This document shows, piece by piece, positions 27,655 to 36,523 of a stretch of 64,000 nucleotides of DNA. Positions within the stretch are counted from its first letter, which is position 1. Each line of letters starts with the position of its first letter. This stretch comes from an uncultured Porphyromonadaceae bacterium (lineage in GTDB: Bacteria; Bacteroidota; Bacteroidia; Bacteroidales; Porphyromonadaceae), in NCBI GenBank assembly GCA_947253625.1, contig CAMYAB010000001.1, positions 62,001-126,000 on the forward strand, given 5' to 3'. The position numbers and the translations under genes were made by a program. The notes beneath the pieces are model-generated. The model made no database searches. It saw only the letters and a list, made by a program, of their open reading frames with translations, and was not told the origin of the DNA.

Positions 27655-29020
27655 GTCCATATCTCGCATAAAACTCAGCAACAGTCCTAATGCCGTTATA
27701 AAAATTGTCTAGAGGAAAGTTTTCGTTCGGGGAGTGTATGTCATCACTATTGAGGCCAAAGCCCATAAGGATACTTTTCACCCCCAGCACTTTCTCAAAG
27801 GTGCTGATGATTGGGATACTTCCACCACTACGCATAGCTATAGGCTTTACTCCATATGTGGCGGCGTAGGCCTCTTCTGCCACCTGATATGCTGGATGGG
27901 TCACAGGACACAAATAGGGCTTACCACCATGTAGAGCTTGGACCGTTACTTTCACTCCTTTTGGCGCTAGATCTTTTATGTACTTTGCCAAATCTTGCTC
28001 TATTTTTACGTGGTCCTGGTTGGCGACTAGTCTGCATGATACCTTGGCGGTGGCCTCCGATGGCAAGATGGTTTTTGCTCCATCACCGGTGTATCCCCCA
28101 AAAATACCGCATAGATCTAGGGTGGGGCGACAAGTCAGTCGTTCAGTGACTGTATAGTCGAGTTCTCCAGATGTTTCGGAAATGCCAAGGTCTGCTTTGA
28201 AACCTTCTTCATCAAAAGGCACCTTGCTTATCATTTCTCTCTCTCTGTCGGATAGCTCTATGATATCATCGTAAAATTCAGGAATAGTAACCTTTCCCTT
28301 GGAATCAGTCAGTTGGCTGATCAGCGAGCAGAGAACATTGAGTGGATTGGCAATGGCACCACCGTACTTACCCGAGTGTAAATCTCGATTTGGTCCTTGC
28401 ACCTTAATTTCCCAATAGCAAATACCTCTTAATCCAACGGTGATAGAAGGGATGTCTTTTGCAACCATTGCGGTGTCACTAACCAATATAACATCGCATG
28501 ACAAAAGATCTCGATGCTCTTGGCAAAACGCTTCCAAACTAGGTGAGCCTATCTCTTCCTCTCCTTCTAATATAACCTTGACATTGCACCTCAAAAGACC
28601 AAGCCTATCAGCCACTTCAAACCCTTTGACTTGAGCCATGGACTGACCTTTGTCATCATCTGCACCACGAGCATATATGAGTCCATTCCTGACTTCTGGT
28701 TCAAATGCAGGAGAAATCCACTTGTCCACAGGATCTTCCGGCATCACATCATAGTGCCCATATACGAGGACAGTCGGTGCATCAAGTGAATAAATCTTCT
28801 CCGCAAAAACAACAGGGTTGCCGGCTGTCGGAATTATCCTGGAGTAGGACATTCCGCTTTTCAACAATAGATCAGCCCATAACTCTGCACAGTGCTGCAT
28901 ATCAGCGGCATGTTCTGGCTGTGAACTGACAGACGGTATCCGAATGAGCTTAAAAAGCTCTTCTAGAAAGTCTTCTTTATGCTTATCTATGTATTCTTGA
29001 ATTGATAAGGATTTTCCCAT
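27635..29020 (-). CDS. M20 family dipeptidase
   Basis: About 461 residues with the M20/M25 metallopeptidase motifs YGHYDVMPEDP, GADDDKGQ, EGEEEIGSPSL, and the dimerisation-lid segment GGYTGDGAKTILPSEATAKVSCRL. It hydrolyses short peptides in the cytoplasm, as suits an amino-acid fermenter. The frame starts at 29056, but a -7 box at 29068-29075 would leave only a few leader bases there. ATG 29020 (MGKSLSIQEYIDKHKEDF) is the more likely start, about 40 nt downstream of the transcription start. Confidence 0.93.
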   Translation of the reverse strand: MGKSLSIQEYIDKHKEDFLEELFKLIRIPSVSSQPEHAADMQHCAELWADLLLKSGMSYSRIIPTAGNPVVFAEKIYSLDAPTVLVYGHYDVMPEDPVDKWISPAFEPEVRNGLIYARGADDDKGQSMAQVKGFEVADRLGLLRCNVKVILEGEEEIGSPSLEAFCQEHRDLLSCDVILVSDTAMVAKDIPSITVGLRGICYWEIKVQGPNRDLHSGKYGGAIANPLNVLCSLISQLTDSKGKVTIPEFYDDIIELSDREREMISKVPFDEEGFKADLGISETSGELDYTVTERLTCRPTLDLCGIFGGYTGDGAKTILPSEATAKVSCRLVANQDHVKIEQDLAKYIKDLAPKGVKVTVQALHGGKPYLCPVTHPAYQVAEEAYAATYGVKPIAMRSGGSIPIISTFEKVLGVKSILMGFGLNSDDIHSPNENFPLDNFYNGIRTVAEFYARYGHGEQSK

Positions 29021-29067
29021 ATTCCGTGGCAGATATAATAGGTCGCTATTGTACATTCCTTCTATAC

Positions 29068-29075
29068 CAAAGATA
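29068..29075 (-). promoter_or_regulatory. Putative -7 element TATCTTTG for the dipeptidase operon
   Basis: It matches TAnnTTTG on the minus strand. Transcription from here fits the start at 29020 and would extend into the amidohydrolase and phosphorylase genes. Confidence 0.5.
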
Positions 29076-29152
29076 CACGATTTTGAGGAGAGTAGCGAAT
29101 GATAGCGGGAGACAAATGCTCATGACAAGCTAGCCAATTGATTTCGAGTTAA

Positions 29153-29329
29153 TTATTTTGCATTGTCCTCTGATATATTGTCAAATACCTGTCTTAGTTT
29201 TAGTTCAACAATACTATCCTCCTCAATTTTATTCATTGTCAATGTTACTGTAGACATGGTGATAAAAATTTTATCCGACGTAGGACAAATTAGCTTACCC
29301 TTTCTTTGCTTTGACTTAAGTTCTACCAA
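29153..29329 (-). CDS. Possible 58-residue ORF after PBP1A, no ATG start
   Basis: Immediately after the PBP1A stop, the minus strand stays open in one frame from 29370 to the TAA at 29153-29155. The translation has a protein-like composition, for example LVELKSKQRKGKLICP and IEEDSIVELKLRQVFDN. The only early start is TTG at 29329; there is an internal ATG. It matches no family I know. It could be a small gene with TTG start or the remnant of a longer one. The rest of the 29056-29367 gap holds only the dipeptidase promoter. Confidence 0.3.
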   Translation of the reverse strand: MVELKSKQRKGKLICPTSDKIFITMSTVTLTMNKIEEDSIVELKLRQVFDNISEDNAK

Positions 29330-29367
29330 GTGTGGTGTATCCCAAAAAGCAGAGGTTAGGGTATAAA

Positions 29368-31743
29368 CTAATTAAATAGGTCATCAATTCCTTGTTGTAC
29401 GGGAAGATGGTCATTGTGTTCTCCAGCGGATTGCTTGCAGGGGTCTTGATATTCCGGAGGTATTCCGAACTTTAGATCTTTGCCTATCCCAAGTGAATTG
29501 GCACGTTTTTCGAGCTCTTTGTCGTTGTATACTTTTTGGAAAAATTTAGCCACTATGGGTAAGGCAGTGTTTGCTCCTTGTCCCATGGCCATCCCGTCAA
29601 AATGGATTGATCGATCTTCACCTCCGACCCAGCATCCTGTTGATAGTCTGGGGGTGAAGCACATAAACCATCCATCAGATTGATTTTGGGTGGTTCCAGT
29701 TTTTCCTCCCATATCTGTGGTTATATTGTACCGGAATCGCATTCGGCTACCAGTACCTCCATTGAGTACACTCCGAAGCATGTGCAAAGTCTTGTAGCTC
29801 GCCTCTGCAGGTAATACTTCTATATGTCTGCCAGTAAACTCGGCAACCACATTTCCATACTGATCTTCAATATGGGTTACATAGATTGGCTCTGCACGAA
29901 TACCGGCTGTTGCAAATGTAGAAAATCCGGAAACCATTTCTTTGACAGAGATGTCATGAGTTCCTAGGCATATGGACATTACAGGATCCATTTCACCAGT
30001 AATCCCGAAGCTATGGAGAAGATCTACAAATGCATATGGCGACATCTGACTCATCAGCCATGCCGTCACCCAGTTACTGGAGTTTTGTAACCCCCACTCA
30101 ATGGTTACCATCTCTCCCACACGTTTTGCTCCCGCATTACGGGGGGTCCAAATGCTTCCGGACTCGGTCCGTATATGTGGCTGTACATGCATGACTTGGT
30201 CACAAGGTGTGAACCCTTCGTTCATTGCCATGGCATATAAATAGGGCTTCATGACAGAACCGACTTGTCGACGACCTTGGGTCACCATGTCGTACTGAAA
30301 CGTTTTGTAGTCTACACCGCCCACATATGCTCGGACTTCTCCAGTTTGCACATCCATGGCCATAAATCCCGAACGCAGGAAGGATTTGTGGTACAGGATA
30401 GAGTCTTTTGGTGTCATCAGTGTGTCCTTTTGCAACTTCTCTCCATTTTTCCCATAGGTGAAGACAGTCATCTCTACTGGAGTGTCAAAACTTTTGGCAA
30501 TTTCCAGCTCTGATGCTCCGGATTCTCGCATCGTACGGTACCGGTCACTAAGCTTGATAGATCGTTCTATTAGCTCACTACGTTCATCCAATGTGATTTT
30601 GCTTGAAAACGGTGCATACTTGCGACCCTTCTTTTCTCGGTCAAAAGCAGGTTGCAGATATCCGCCCAAGTGTTCTGCCATTGCGTCCTCTGCATGAGCT
30701 TGCATGCGAGCGTTGATAGTCGTATAGATTTTGAGACCGTCTGTGTAAATGTCGTAGAATTCCCCGTTGTTTTTTTTGTTTTTATGACACCATCCGTAGA
30801 GCGGATTGTTTTCCCACTCATACAAATCACGCTTGTAGTCCTCGATCTGCCAACCCCTGTAGTCTGACTTCCGAGGCTTTTCTGCCATCATAATAGTCCT
30901 GATATACTCTCGGAAGTATGGCGCTAATCCGTCTCTATGGCTTTGCCTATTGAATTTTAGTGTTACTGGCAGACTCTTGAGACTATCCGCTTCTGACCTA
31001 GTAAGGTAGTGTTGGTCGGCCATCAGGTCCAGAACGACGTTGCGACGATCACGTGATCGCTCAGGAAATCGCTTGGGGTTGTACAGAGAGGGGTTTTTGG
31101 CCATGCCAACGAGCAGCGCAGCATCCTCTGTCTTCAATTTTTTTGGAGTACTACTAAAGTAGGTAAGAGCCGCAGATTCTATTCCAACAGCTTGGTAGAG
31201 AAAGTCAAATTGGTTGAGATAAAGAGTGATGATCTCTTCTTTCGTATAAAAACGCTCCAGCTTAGTGGCAATAACCCATTCTATCGGCTTTTGTAAGGCT
31301 CGTTCCCATATGCTATTCGCTTTTGGAGAATAGAGTTGTTTCGCTAGTTGTTGAGTAATAGTACTTCCTCCTCCAGAGCTTTTATCTCCCAAAACAACCG
31401 TTTTGAACAATGCTCTATAGACACCACGGACGTCAATGCCTGAGTGATCAATAAATCGCTTGTCCTCTGTTGCAATCAATGCTTGGACAAGTTTTGGGGA
31501 AAGCTGGTCGTAGGTTACATATAGCCGATTATTATTGGCTCTCGCAAAAGTTCCGAGAGTTACGTTGTCCTCGGAGATTAATTGCGATGCATATTTGTCA
31601 ATAGGGTTCTGGAGGTCTTCAATAGGTGGCATATAGCCAATTACACCTGTCGAAATCAGCAGAAAAACAGCTAGTGTTGCAAGTACTCCAAGACCGAATG
31701 TGGCCCAAAGAATCTGAAGCACTCTTTTCAAGCCTTTACTCAT
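29368..31743 (-). CDS. mrcA: Penicillin-binding protein 1A, bifunctional
   Basis: 791 residues, class A PBP. One N-terminal membrane helix (about 10-33) leads to the GT51 transglycosylase domain with ATEDKRFIDHSGIDVRG (about residue 93) and GGSTITQQLAKQLY, then the transpeptidase with the active Ser in SVMKPYLYAMAM (about 494), SSN as SSNWVTAW, and KTGTTQNQSDGW (about 678). It builds and cross-links peptidoglycan. The C-terminus is short and polar. A TACCTTTG promoter element precedes the start. Confidence 0.95.
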   Translation of the reverse strand: MSKGLKRVLQILWATFGLGVLATLAVFLLISTGVIGYMPPIEDLQNPIDKYASQLISEDNVTLGTFARANNNRLYVTYDQLSPKLVQALIATEDKRFIDHSGIDVRGVYRALFKTVVLGDKSSGGGSTITQQLAKQLYSPKANSIWERALQKPIEWVIATKLERFYTKEEIITLYLNQFDFLYQAVGIESAALTYFSSTPKKLKTEDAALLVGMAKNPSLYNPKRFPERSRDRRNVVLDLMADQHYLTRSEADSLKSLPVTLKFNRQSHRDGLAPYFREYIRTIMMAEKPRKSDYRGWQIEDYKRDLYEWENNPLYGWCHKNKKNNGEFYDIYTDGLKIYTTINARMQAHAEDAMAEHLGGYLQPAFDREKKGRKYAPFSSKITLDERSELIERSIKLSDRYRTMRESGASELEIAKSFDTPVEMTVFTYGKNGEKLQKDTLMTPKDSILYHKSFLRSGFMAMDVQTGEVRAYVGGVDYKTFQYDMVTQGRRQVGSVMKPYLYAMAMNEGFTPCDQVMHVQPHIRTESGSIWTPRNAGAKRVGEMVTIEWGLQNSSNWVTAWLMSQMSPYAFVDLLHSFGITGEMDPVMSICLGTHDISVKEMVSGFSTFATAGIRAEPIYVTHIEDQYGNVVAEFTGRHIEVLPAEASYKTLHMLRSVLNGGTGSRMRFRYNITTDMGGKTGTTQNQSDGWFMCFTPRLSTGCWVGGEDRSIHFDGMAMGQGANTALPIVAKFFQKVYNDKELEKRANSLGIGKDLKFGIPPEYQDPCKQSAGEHNDHLPVQQGIDDLFN

Positions 31744-31807
31744 AAAAATATTTAGTGGTATAGTTATTTGCGTAATTTTGTCTCTTACTTTCGCAAGGTA
31801 CGTACCA

Positions 31808-31815
31808 CAAAGGTA
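31808..31815 (-). promoter_or_regulatory. Putative -7 element TACCTTTG for the PBP1A gene
   Basis: It matches TAnnTTTG on the minus strand, about 65 bp upstream of the PBP1A ATG, and is identical to the lon -7 octamer. Confidence 0.5.
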
Positions 31816-31883
31816 CCTATTTCCTTGAATTCAGTTTGCCAATACTCTACATCATGATGCTCACAACTCATGGTGACAAAAAG

Positions 31884-31912
31884 GAGCTTGAGGCGCATAG
31901 CACCTCAAGCTC
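31884..31912 (-). terminator. Intrinsic terminator after the RNase G gene
   Basis: 10-bp perfect arms (31884-31893, 31903-31912), 9-nt loop, followed on the minus strand by CTTTTTG. It lies about 50 bp past the rng stop. Confidence 0.9.
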
Positions 31913-31962
31913 TTCATAGGGTTGTCGTCATCTCCACAAGTGAGATGAGTTAAACTAGAAAG

Positions 31963-33642
31963 TTATTGGTCCAAATCATCAAGCTCTTCTTCTTTTTCTC
32001 TGCTGTCAGTCGCATCTTCAAGTATATGGGACAATTCGTTGTTGTCGTTGTCGTAAAACTCAAAGTCAAGTAGTCCGAGTGATTGGTCAGCTTGGACCGA
32101 TATACCCTTCGTATATGCGCTCTTCCAGTTTGTGAGAATAGAACGACCGGCGATACCAAGGATGCCTCCTTTTCGAGCACAAATATAGGCAGCGACATAT
32201 GGATGGACGTGTAGCTTAAACTTACGAATATTTTGCTCGGTAAGCGTCTTGATGTGTTGCTCTAGCGTATCCACAAAGAAAATGGAAGGCTGTACCTTGC
32301 CTGTTCCGAGACAAGTGGGGCAGGTCTCCTCTGTTTCGATGCGCATCGCTTGTCGCACGCGCTGGCGGGTAATCTGCATGAGACCAAACTTCGTAAGTGG
32401 AAGAATGGTGTGCTTGGCACGATCATTCTTCATGCACTCATTCATGTACTCAAAGAGTTTCTGCCTGTTGGCCGCCAAATTCATGTCAATAAAGTCGATC
32501 ACGATTATGCCACCAAGGTCTCTTAGCCTGAGTTGGCGTGCGATCTCTTCGGCAGCGGAGAGGTTGACGTCTATGGCTGTGTCTTCTTGTTGCTTTGATC
32601 CTCTGGCTCTGTTTCCACTGTTTACGTCGATGACATGCATGGCCTCGGTTTGCTCAATGATGAGGTATGCACCCTGCTTGTAGGTTACCGATGTGCCAAA
32701 AAGGTGCTTGATCTGCTTTGAAATATTAAAGTGATCAAATATCGGCTTTTGTGAGTCATCGTAAAATTTGACGATATTTCCCTTGCCGGGGTCAATCAAC
32801 TCAATGTACTCTGTTACTTCGGAAACCAGCTCTTTGTCGTTGATCCATATGTCTTTGAAGCCAGAGTTGTAGGTGTCTCTGAGGATACTTAGAGTTCGGC
32901 TAGATTCTTCATGGATTAGCCTTTTTTCATCGGCTAGCTTTTTGTTGCCTCCACGCTTACCTGCATTTGATGGAGAGGGAATGTTATTGAGGTTATCAAT
33001 AGCTTTCTGCCACCTCTTGACCAGGGTTCGTAATTCGTGGTCTAGCTCTGCAACCTTCACTCCTTCTGCCGAGGTCCTGACAATAACGGAAACATTTTGA
33101 GGCTTTATGCTGAGTATTAGTTGCTTTAGCCTGTTGCGCTCCTCGTTGTTGCGGATTTTCTGTGATACAGAAACCTTGTCGGAATAGGGTATAAGAACCA
33201 AATAACGACCGGCAAATGATAGTTCGGATGACAATCGTGGCCCCTTTGTGGAAATGGCCTCTTTTGTTATTTGGACAATAACCTCATCGCCTTGTTTGAG
33301 TCGATCTGCGATAGACCCATCACGGTCAATCGGTTTTTCTAGTTTAACCCGCTCTGGAGAAAAGTTCTTCCCATATTTTCTTTGCGACGCCAAGAATGAT
33401 TGTGCCGTGAGGAAACTGCTGCCCAAGTCTCGATAGTGGAGAAATGCCTCTTTGGTATGACCAATATCTACAAATGCAGCGTTGAGTCCCGGCATGACTT
33501 TCTTAACGGTGCCTAGGTAGATGTCCCCAACAGAGAAAGATATGTTTCGCTTCTCTCTCTGTAGCTCCACTAGGCGCCGATCCTCAAGGACTGCTATAGA
33601 TACTTCCTTGGGACGAACGTCTATGATCAGTTCACTTTTCAC
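31963..33642 (-). CDS. rng: Ribonuclease E/G family
   Basis: 559 residues. An S1 RNA-binding domain (about 37-130, VGDIYLGTVKKVMPGLNAAFVDIG) leads into the RNase E/G catalytic core with the metal-binding Asp residues in IIVIDFIDM and the zinc-link CPTCLGTGK. It trims RNA precursors, in particular 16S rRNA ends in RNase G. The size matches RNase G-type proteins of Bacteroidetes; there is an insertion of Ser/Gly/Lys residues at about 225-235. The C-terminal tail is acidic. It is followed by a strong terminator. Confidence 0.95.
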   Translation of the reverse strand: MKSELIIDVRPKEVSIAVLEDRRLVELQREKRNISFSVGDIYLGTVKKVMPGLNAAFVDIGHTKEAFLHYRDLGSSFLTAQSFLASQRKYGKNFSPERVKLEKPIDRDGSIADRLKQGDEVIVQITKEAISTKGPRLSSELSFAGRYLVLIPYSDKVSVSQKIRNNEERNRLKQLILSIKPQNVSVIVRTSAEGVKVAELDHELRTLVKRWQKAIDNLNNIPSPSNAGKRGGNKKLADEKRLIHEESSRTLSILRDTYNSGFKDIWINDKELVSEVTEYIELIDPGKGNIVKFYDDSQKPIFDHFNISKQIKHLFGTSVTYKQGAYLIIEQTEAMHVIDVNSGNRARGSKQQEDTAIDVNLSAAEEIARQLRLRDLGGIIVIDFIDMNLAANRQKLFEYMNECMKNDRAKHTILPLTKFGLMQITRQRVRQAMRIETEETCPTCLGTGKVQPSIFFVDTLEQHIKTLTEQNIRKFKLHVHPYVAAYICARKGGILGIAGRSILTNWKSAYTKGISVQADQSLGLLDFEFYDNDNNELSHILEDATDSREKEEELDDLDQ

Positions 33643-33816
33643 GCGAGTTGTACTTAAAATAAAGGGTTGTTAAAGAATAGTAGCCCCGGTCGTATTACGA
33701 CTCCCCATAAGCAGAGTCCTAAATCAACCAAGGCTATTTTCAGTGAAATGAGCGACAATCAATGCTTTTGTAACATCATACCTATAGGCTAAATCTATAG
33801 GTGTGTGTGCCACCAA

Positions 33817-33848
33817 ACCGCTCATTTACATAATCATTAGTGAGCGGT
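33817..33848 (-). terminator. Hairpin after the small basic protein gene
   Basis: 8-bp perfect arms (33817-33824, 33841-33848) enclosing 16 nt, 3 bp after the stop on the minus strand. A second 8-bp dyad lies at 33780-33802. Neither has a T-run, so a role in termination is tentative. Confidence 0.45.
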
Positions 33849-33850
33849 GG

Positions 33851-33943
33851 TTACTTCTTTTTCTTGTGACGATTCTTACGAAGTCTTTTCTTCCGCTTGT
33901 GCGTAGACATCTTATGTCTCTTTCTTTTCTTTCCGCTTGGCAT
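33851..33943 (-). CDS. AURKAIP1/COX24-domain small basic protein (ribosome-associated)
   Basis: A 30-residue protein beginning MPSGKKRKRHKMSTHKRKK and ending in KKKK; more than half of the residues are Lys, Arg or His. This is the highly conserved Bacteroidetes protein with the AURKAIP1/COX24 domain, related to the mitochondrial ribosomal protein mS38. A structural role in the small ribosomal subunit is inferred from that relation. It lies between the rng and HU genes, as in other Bacteroidales, and is far too short for standard ORF length cut-offs. Confidence 0.9.
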   Translation of the reverse strand: MPSGKKRKRHKMSTHKRKKRLRKNRHKKKK

Positions 33944-34034
33944 ATTTACTCGATTATATGTTAGTATTTATAATTAGTTAGTCTTCTGAGGGAGAGCACC
34001 TATAATAAATAAGGAGTCTGACGACAGATGGTTG

Positions 34035-34319
34035 TTATTTATCTACAGCTTCAGTAAAGGTCTTTGATGGCTTGAATGTAGGTACCTTTCTGGCAGGAAT
34101 CTGTATGGTCACATTTTCCGTAATGTTCCGTGCGGTCTTTGGTGCCCTTTGCTTTACGACAAAGCTTCCAAACCCTCGTAGATATACATTTTCATGTGAT
34201 GCCATAGTATCTTTTATGACATCCATGCACGTCTCAACGGTCTGGAGTACAAGTGTTTTTTCAATTCCGGTGCGTTTGTAAATCTCGTTTACCAGTTCTG
34301 CTTTAGTCATTTTATTCAA
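34035..34319 (-). CDS. HU-family DNA-binding protein
   Basis: 94 residues with the bacterial HU/IHF fold: MTKAELVNEIYKRTGIEKTLVL, the dimer core MDVIKDTMASHENVYLRGFGSFVVKQRAPKTARN, and the arm tip with the conserved Pro (TIQIPARKVPTF). It bends and packs DNA. A TAACTTTG -7 element lies about 100 bp upstream. Confidence 0.95.
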   Translation of the reverse strand: MNKMTKAELVNEIYKRTGIEKTLVLQTVETCMDVIKDTMASHENVYLRGFGSFVVKQRAPKTARNITENVTIQIPARKVPTFKPSKTFTEAVDK

Positions 34320-34418
34320 AACTTATAGGTTCTCAATATAAAGCTTGCCACCTCCGTAGCATTGTCGCCTTACTTGATCTGTTATTCTTGTTTAGCTAGT
34401 AAGCTCTAGCTGGGACCG

Positions 34419-34426
34419 CAAAGTTA
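34419..34426 (-). promoter_or_regulatory. Putative -7 element TAACTTTG for the HU gene
   Basis: It matches TAnnTTTG on the minus strand, 100 bp upstream of the HU start. Confidence 0.5.
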
Positions 34427-34621
34427 ATGAATTTTCTTTTCTTACCCTAATTGTCGGATTTATTTCTCTGATTGAGTGTCTCATGCCTCCGGTGTATTCG
34501 GTTTTCTTCCCAATAGTGTAGACGGGTCACGGACTGTTTAGATATCTGCTCATATTGTATTGTGGTATTAAGCCACATGTCCGATTCCGTTTTTTTCTTA
34601 CTCCTTACTTTTATAATTCTT

Positions 34622-34696
34622 CTATCCGTGAAACAGATTGCTTCTATCCGTGAAACCGAACGTTTCTATCCGTGAAATATTTTTCCACTATCCGTC
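34622..34696 (-). repeat. Array A2: four 22-bp tandem units, same family as A1
   Basis: On the plus strand CTATCCGTG stands at 34622, 34644 and 34666, and the variant CTATCCGTC at 34688, exactly 22 bp apart. This is the reverse complement of the A1 core (CACGGATAG) and again three normal units plus one in which the outer C becomes G. The variant is the rightmost unit in both arrays although the unit is on opposite strands. The array lies in the 820-bp gap between the divergent HU gene and the outer-membrane-protein gene. About 140 bp to its right stands AGGCCTTGGTAT (34828), almost identical to AGGCCTCGGTAT (16772), 152 bp to the right of A1's last unit. No gene was seen in the rest of the gap. 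Confidence 0.9.
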
Positions 34697-35008
34697 TAAA
34701 CTTGAAATGGTCGTATACTCTTGTTGGTCAATGTGTTGTGAGGCGTGCCCGAAAGTGTGTGGCGCAGGGCAAACATGGTTGTCATCCAGCGCTCTAAAGG
34801 ATGAACTATATCGAAAGAAGTTTTCCTAGGCCTTGGTATACGTGATTGCACTAATGTTATTTTGAATGCTTATCTCCAATATGGCTGGCCTAAACTCTAT
34901 GAGTGAAGGGAAAGTTTAGTATCTTTACGCATGCAAATGCGTGGCAATGACATCAGGGAGAGGCTTGATGGGTTTGCCTACCTTTACTTGTTGTATGGGG
35001 AAAAAAGA

Positions 35009-35016
35009 TATATTTG
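35009..35016 (+). promoter_or_regulatory. -7 element TATATTTG for the outer-membrane-protein operon
   Basis: A perfect TAnnTTTG with a TTG at 34988-34990 (18-bp spacing) as a -33 candidate. It lies inside the annotated-length open frame that begins at 34931 and so argues for a downstream translation start. Confidence 0.55.
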
Positions 35017-35098
35017 CATGGCGTCCGAAATAGGGTGTTTTTACCTGTTGACGTTTGAAGGTTTAAGAACTAAGACAATGAGATACTGGCACTACGAA

Positions 35099-36427
35099 AT
35101 GCATACACACCACACTGAGAAAAATCGATTGGGCTATAGGATGCAGTTTTTTACTGTTTTGCTTCTGCTATCATCCATTGCCATAACGACTCTGGAGGCT
35201 CAGGATGTGCAATCCAATCCATTGTCTCGTATGGCTTATGGGACCCTAAAGGGACCGGTAGCTGTCGCATGGCAGGGTATGGGGGGAGTAGGAGTCGGGC
35301 TGAATGACTCTCAAGTTATTAACCTCAAGAATCCTGCCGCATATGCAGGTACTGACTCGCTCTCTTTTCTTATGGATGTTGGTGTTTCGGTAAATATGGG
35401 GCGTTTCCAAGATGTCCAACATTCCAGAAATGCCTTTCTAGGAGGGCTGGAATATGTGGCAATACAATTCCCGGTTTATCGGAATCTTTTGGGACTAAGT
35501 TTTGGAGTCAAGCCTTTTTCGTTTTCCGGCTATGGCCTTGTATCCACTTCATCCATTGGAAAAGAGGATAAGGCTGTTCTGACCCAGACATTCACCGGTA
35601 AGGGTGCGATCCAAAAAGCATACTTAGGATTGGCAGGAAGAGTCTTTGATCGATTTTATATTGGGGCCAATGTGAATTACCTCTTTGGGCACTTGTCGCA
35701 TACGGTCGCTACGACACCCAATTCGACCAATATGTCTCAATCTATTATGACGAATGTGATTCGTTTAAGAGATTTTGGGGTTGACTTGGGCATGCAGTAT
35801 TTGCAACCATTGGATACTGAAACAAAGGATTTCTTGATTGTCGGGGCTACATATAGTCCAACAATGCCATTGAGGCCAACCATCACCGTGCAAAGTAATG
35901 AAAATGCAGGAGACCCTTTGCGGCCTAAGATTGAGACAAAAGTGGAGCGTATGAATACTCGATTGCCAAACGAAGTGGCGGTCGGTTTTTCGTGGACTAG
36001 GCCCAATAAGTATGTGCTTGGTCTGGATGTCGCTTACTCAGGATGGGGAAGGGTACCAAGCGTATTTGGCAACGACGGGGTGACTTTTGAAGACTCGTAC
36101 AGTGCAGGCCTTGGCTTTGAGTATTTGCCGAATGTTTTTTCTCGCAAGTATAGCGAGGTGATAAAGTATAGGTTGGGTATGTCTTACTCAGGATCGTACC
36201 TGAAGTTCTCTCCTGTTGGACAAACTCATACGATCGGTGCTTCCTTGGGGATGGGGTTGCCGGTGAACTTTTTTGGGACAGAGCGCCCCTCTGTGCTCAA
36301 CCTTTCACTAAACTATGATCGAACCTTTGGCGAGAAAAAAAGAACTGGCATCACATTGGACGTAATCAAGTTAACCCTAGGAATTACCTTTAATGAGACT
36401 TGGTTCAGAGAGTTGAGAATTTACTAA
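35099..36427 (+). CDS. Outer-membrane beta-barrel protein (FadL/OmpP1-like)
   Basis: About 442 residues from the chosen start. The N-terminus MHTHHTEKNRLGYR is positively charged, followed by a hydrophobic core MQFFTVLLLLSSIAITTLEA and a cleavage site near AQD. The mature part has LKNPAAYAGTDSLSF, a motif common to Bacteroidetes FadL-like barrels, and alternating strands that end in an aromatic residue. It is therefore an outer-membrane protein; its cargo is unknown. The frame is open back to 34931, but the -7 box at 35009 lies inside that part. ATG 35078 and 35141 are other options. TPR, LptC and CNNM genes follow in the same direction. Confidence 0.75.
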   Translation: MHTHHTEKNRLGYRMQFFTVLLLLSSIAITTLEAQDVQSNPLSRMAYGTLKGPVAVAWQGMGGVGVGLNDSQVINLKNPAAYAGTDSLSFLMDVGVSVNMGRFQDVQHSRNAFLGGLEYVAIQFPVYRNLLGLSFGVKPFSFSGYGLVSTSSIGKEDKAVLTQTFTGKGAIQKAYLGLAGRVFDRFYIGANVNYLFGHLSHTVATTPNSTNMSQSIMTNVIRLRDFGVDLGMQYLQPLDTETKDFLIVGATYSPTMPLRPTITVQSNENAGDPLRPKIETKVERMNTRLPNEVAVGFSWTRPNKYVLGLDVAYSGWGRVPSVFGNDGVTFEDSYSAGLGFEYLPNVFSRKYSEVIKYRLGMSYSGSYLKFSPVGQTHTIGASLGMGLPVNFFGTERPSVLNLSLNYDRTFGEKKRTGITLDVIKLTLGITFNETWFRELRIY

Positions 36428-36445
36428 ACAAAATATAGAACCACA

Positions 36446-36497
36446 CGTCAAAAGACTGAATCCATAATGTAAGGACGGATTGCACAGACTTTTGACG
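36446..36497 (+). other. Hairpin between the barrel gene and the TPR gene
   Basis: Perfect 9-bp arms CGTCAAAAG (36446-36454) and CTTTTGACG (36489-36497), with a weaker inner stem. It is placed between the stop at 36427 and the ATG at 36524, so it may stabilise or attenuate the transcript. Confidence 0.5.
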
Positions 36498-36523
36498 TTA
36501 AGTAATAAATTAAACAAGACGAT

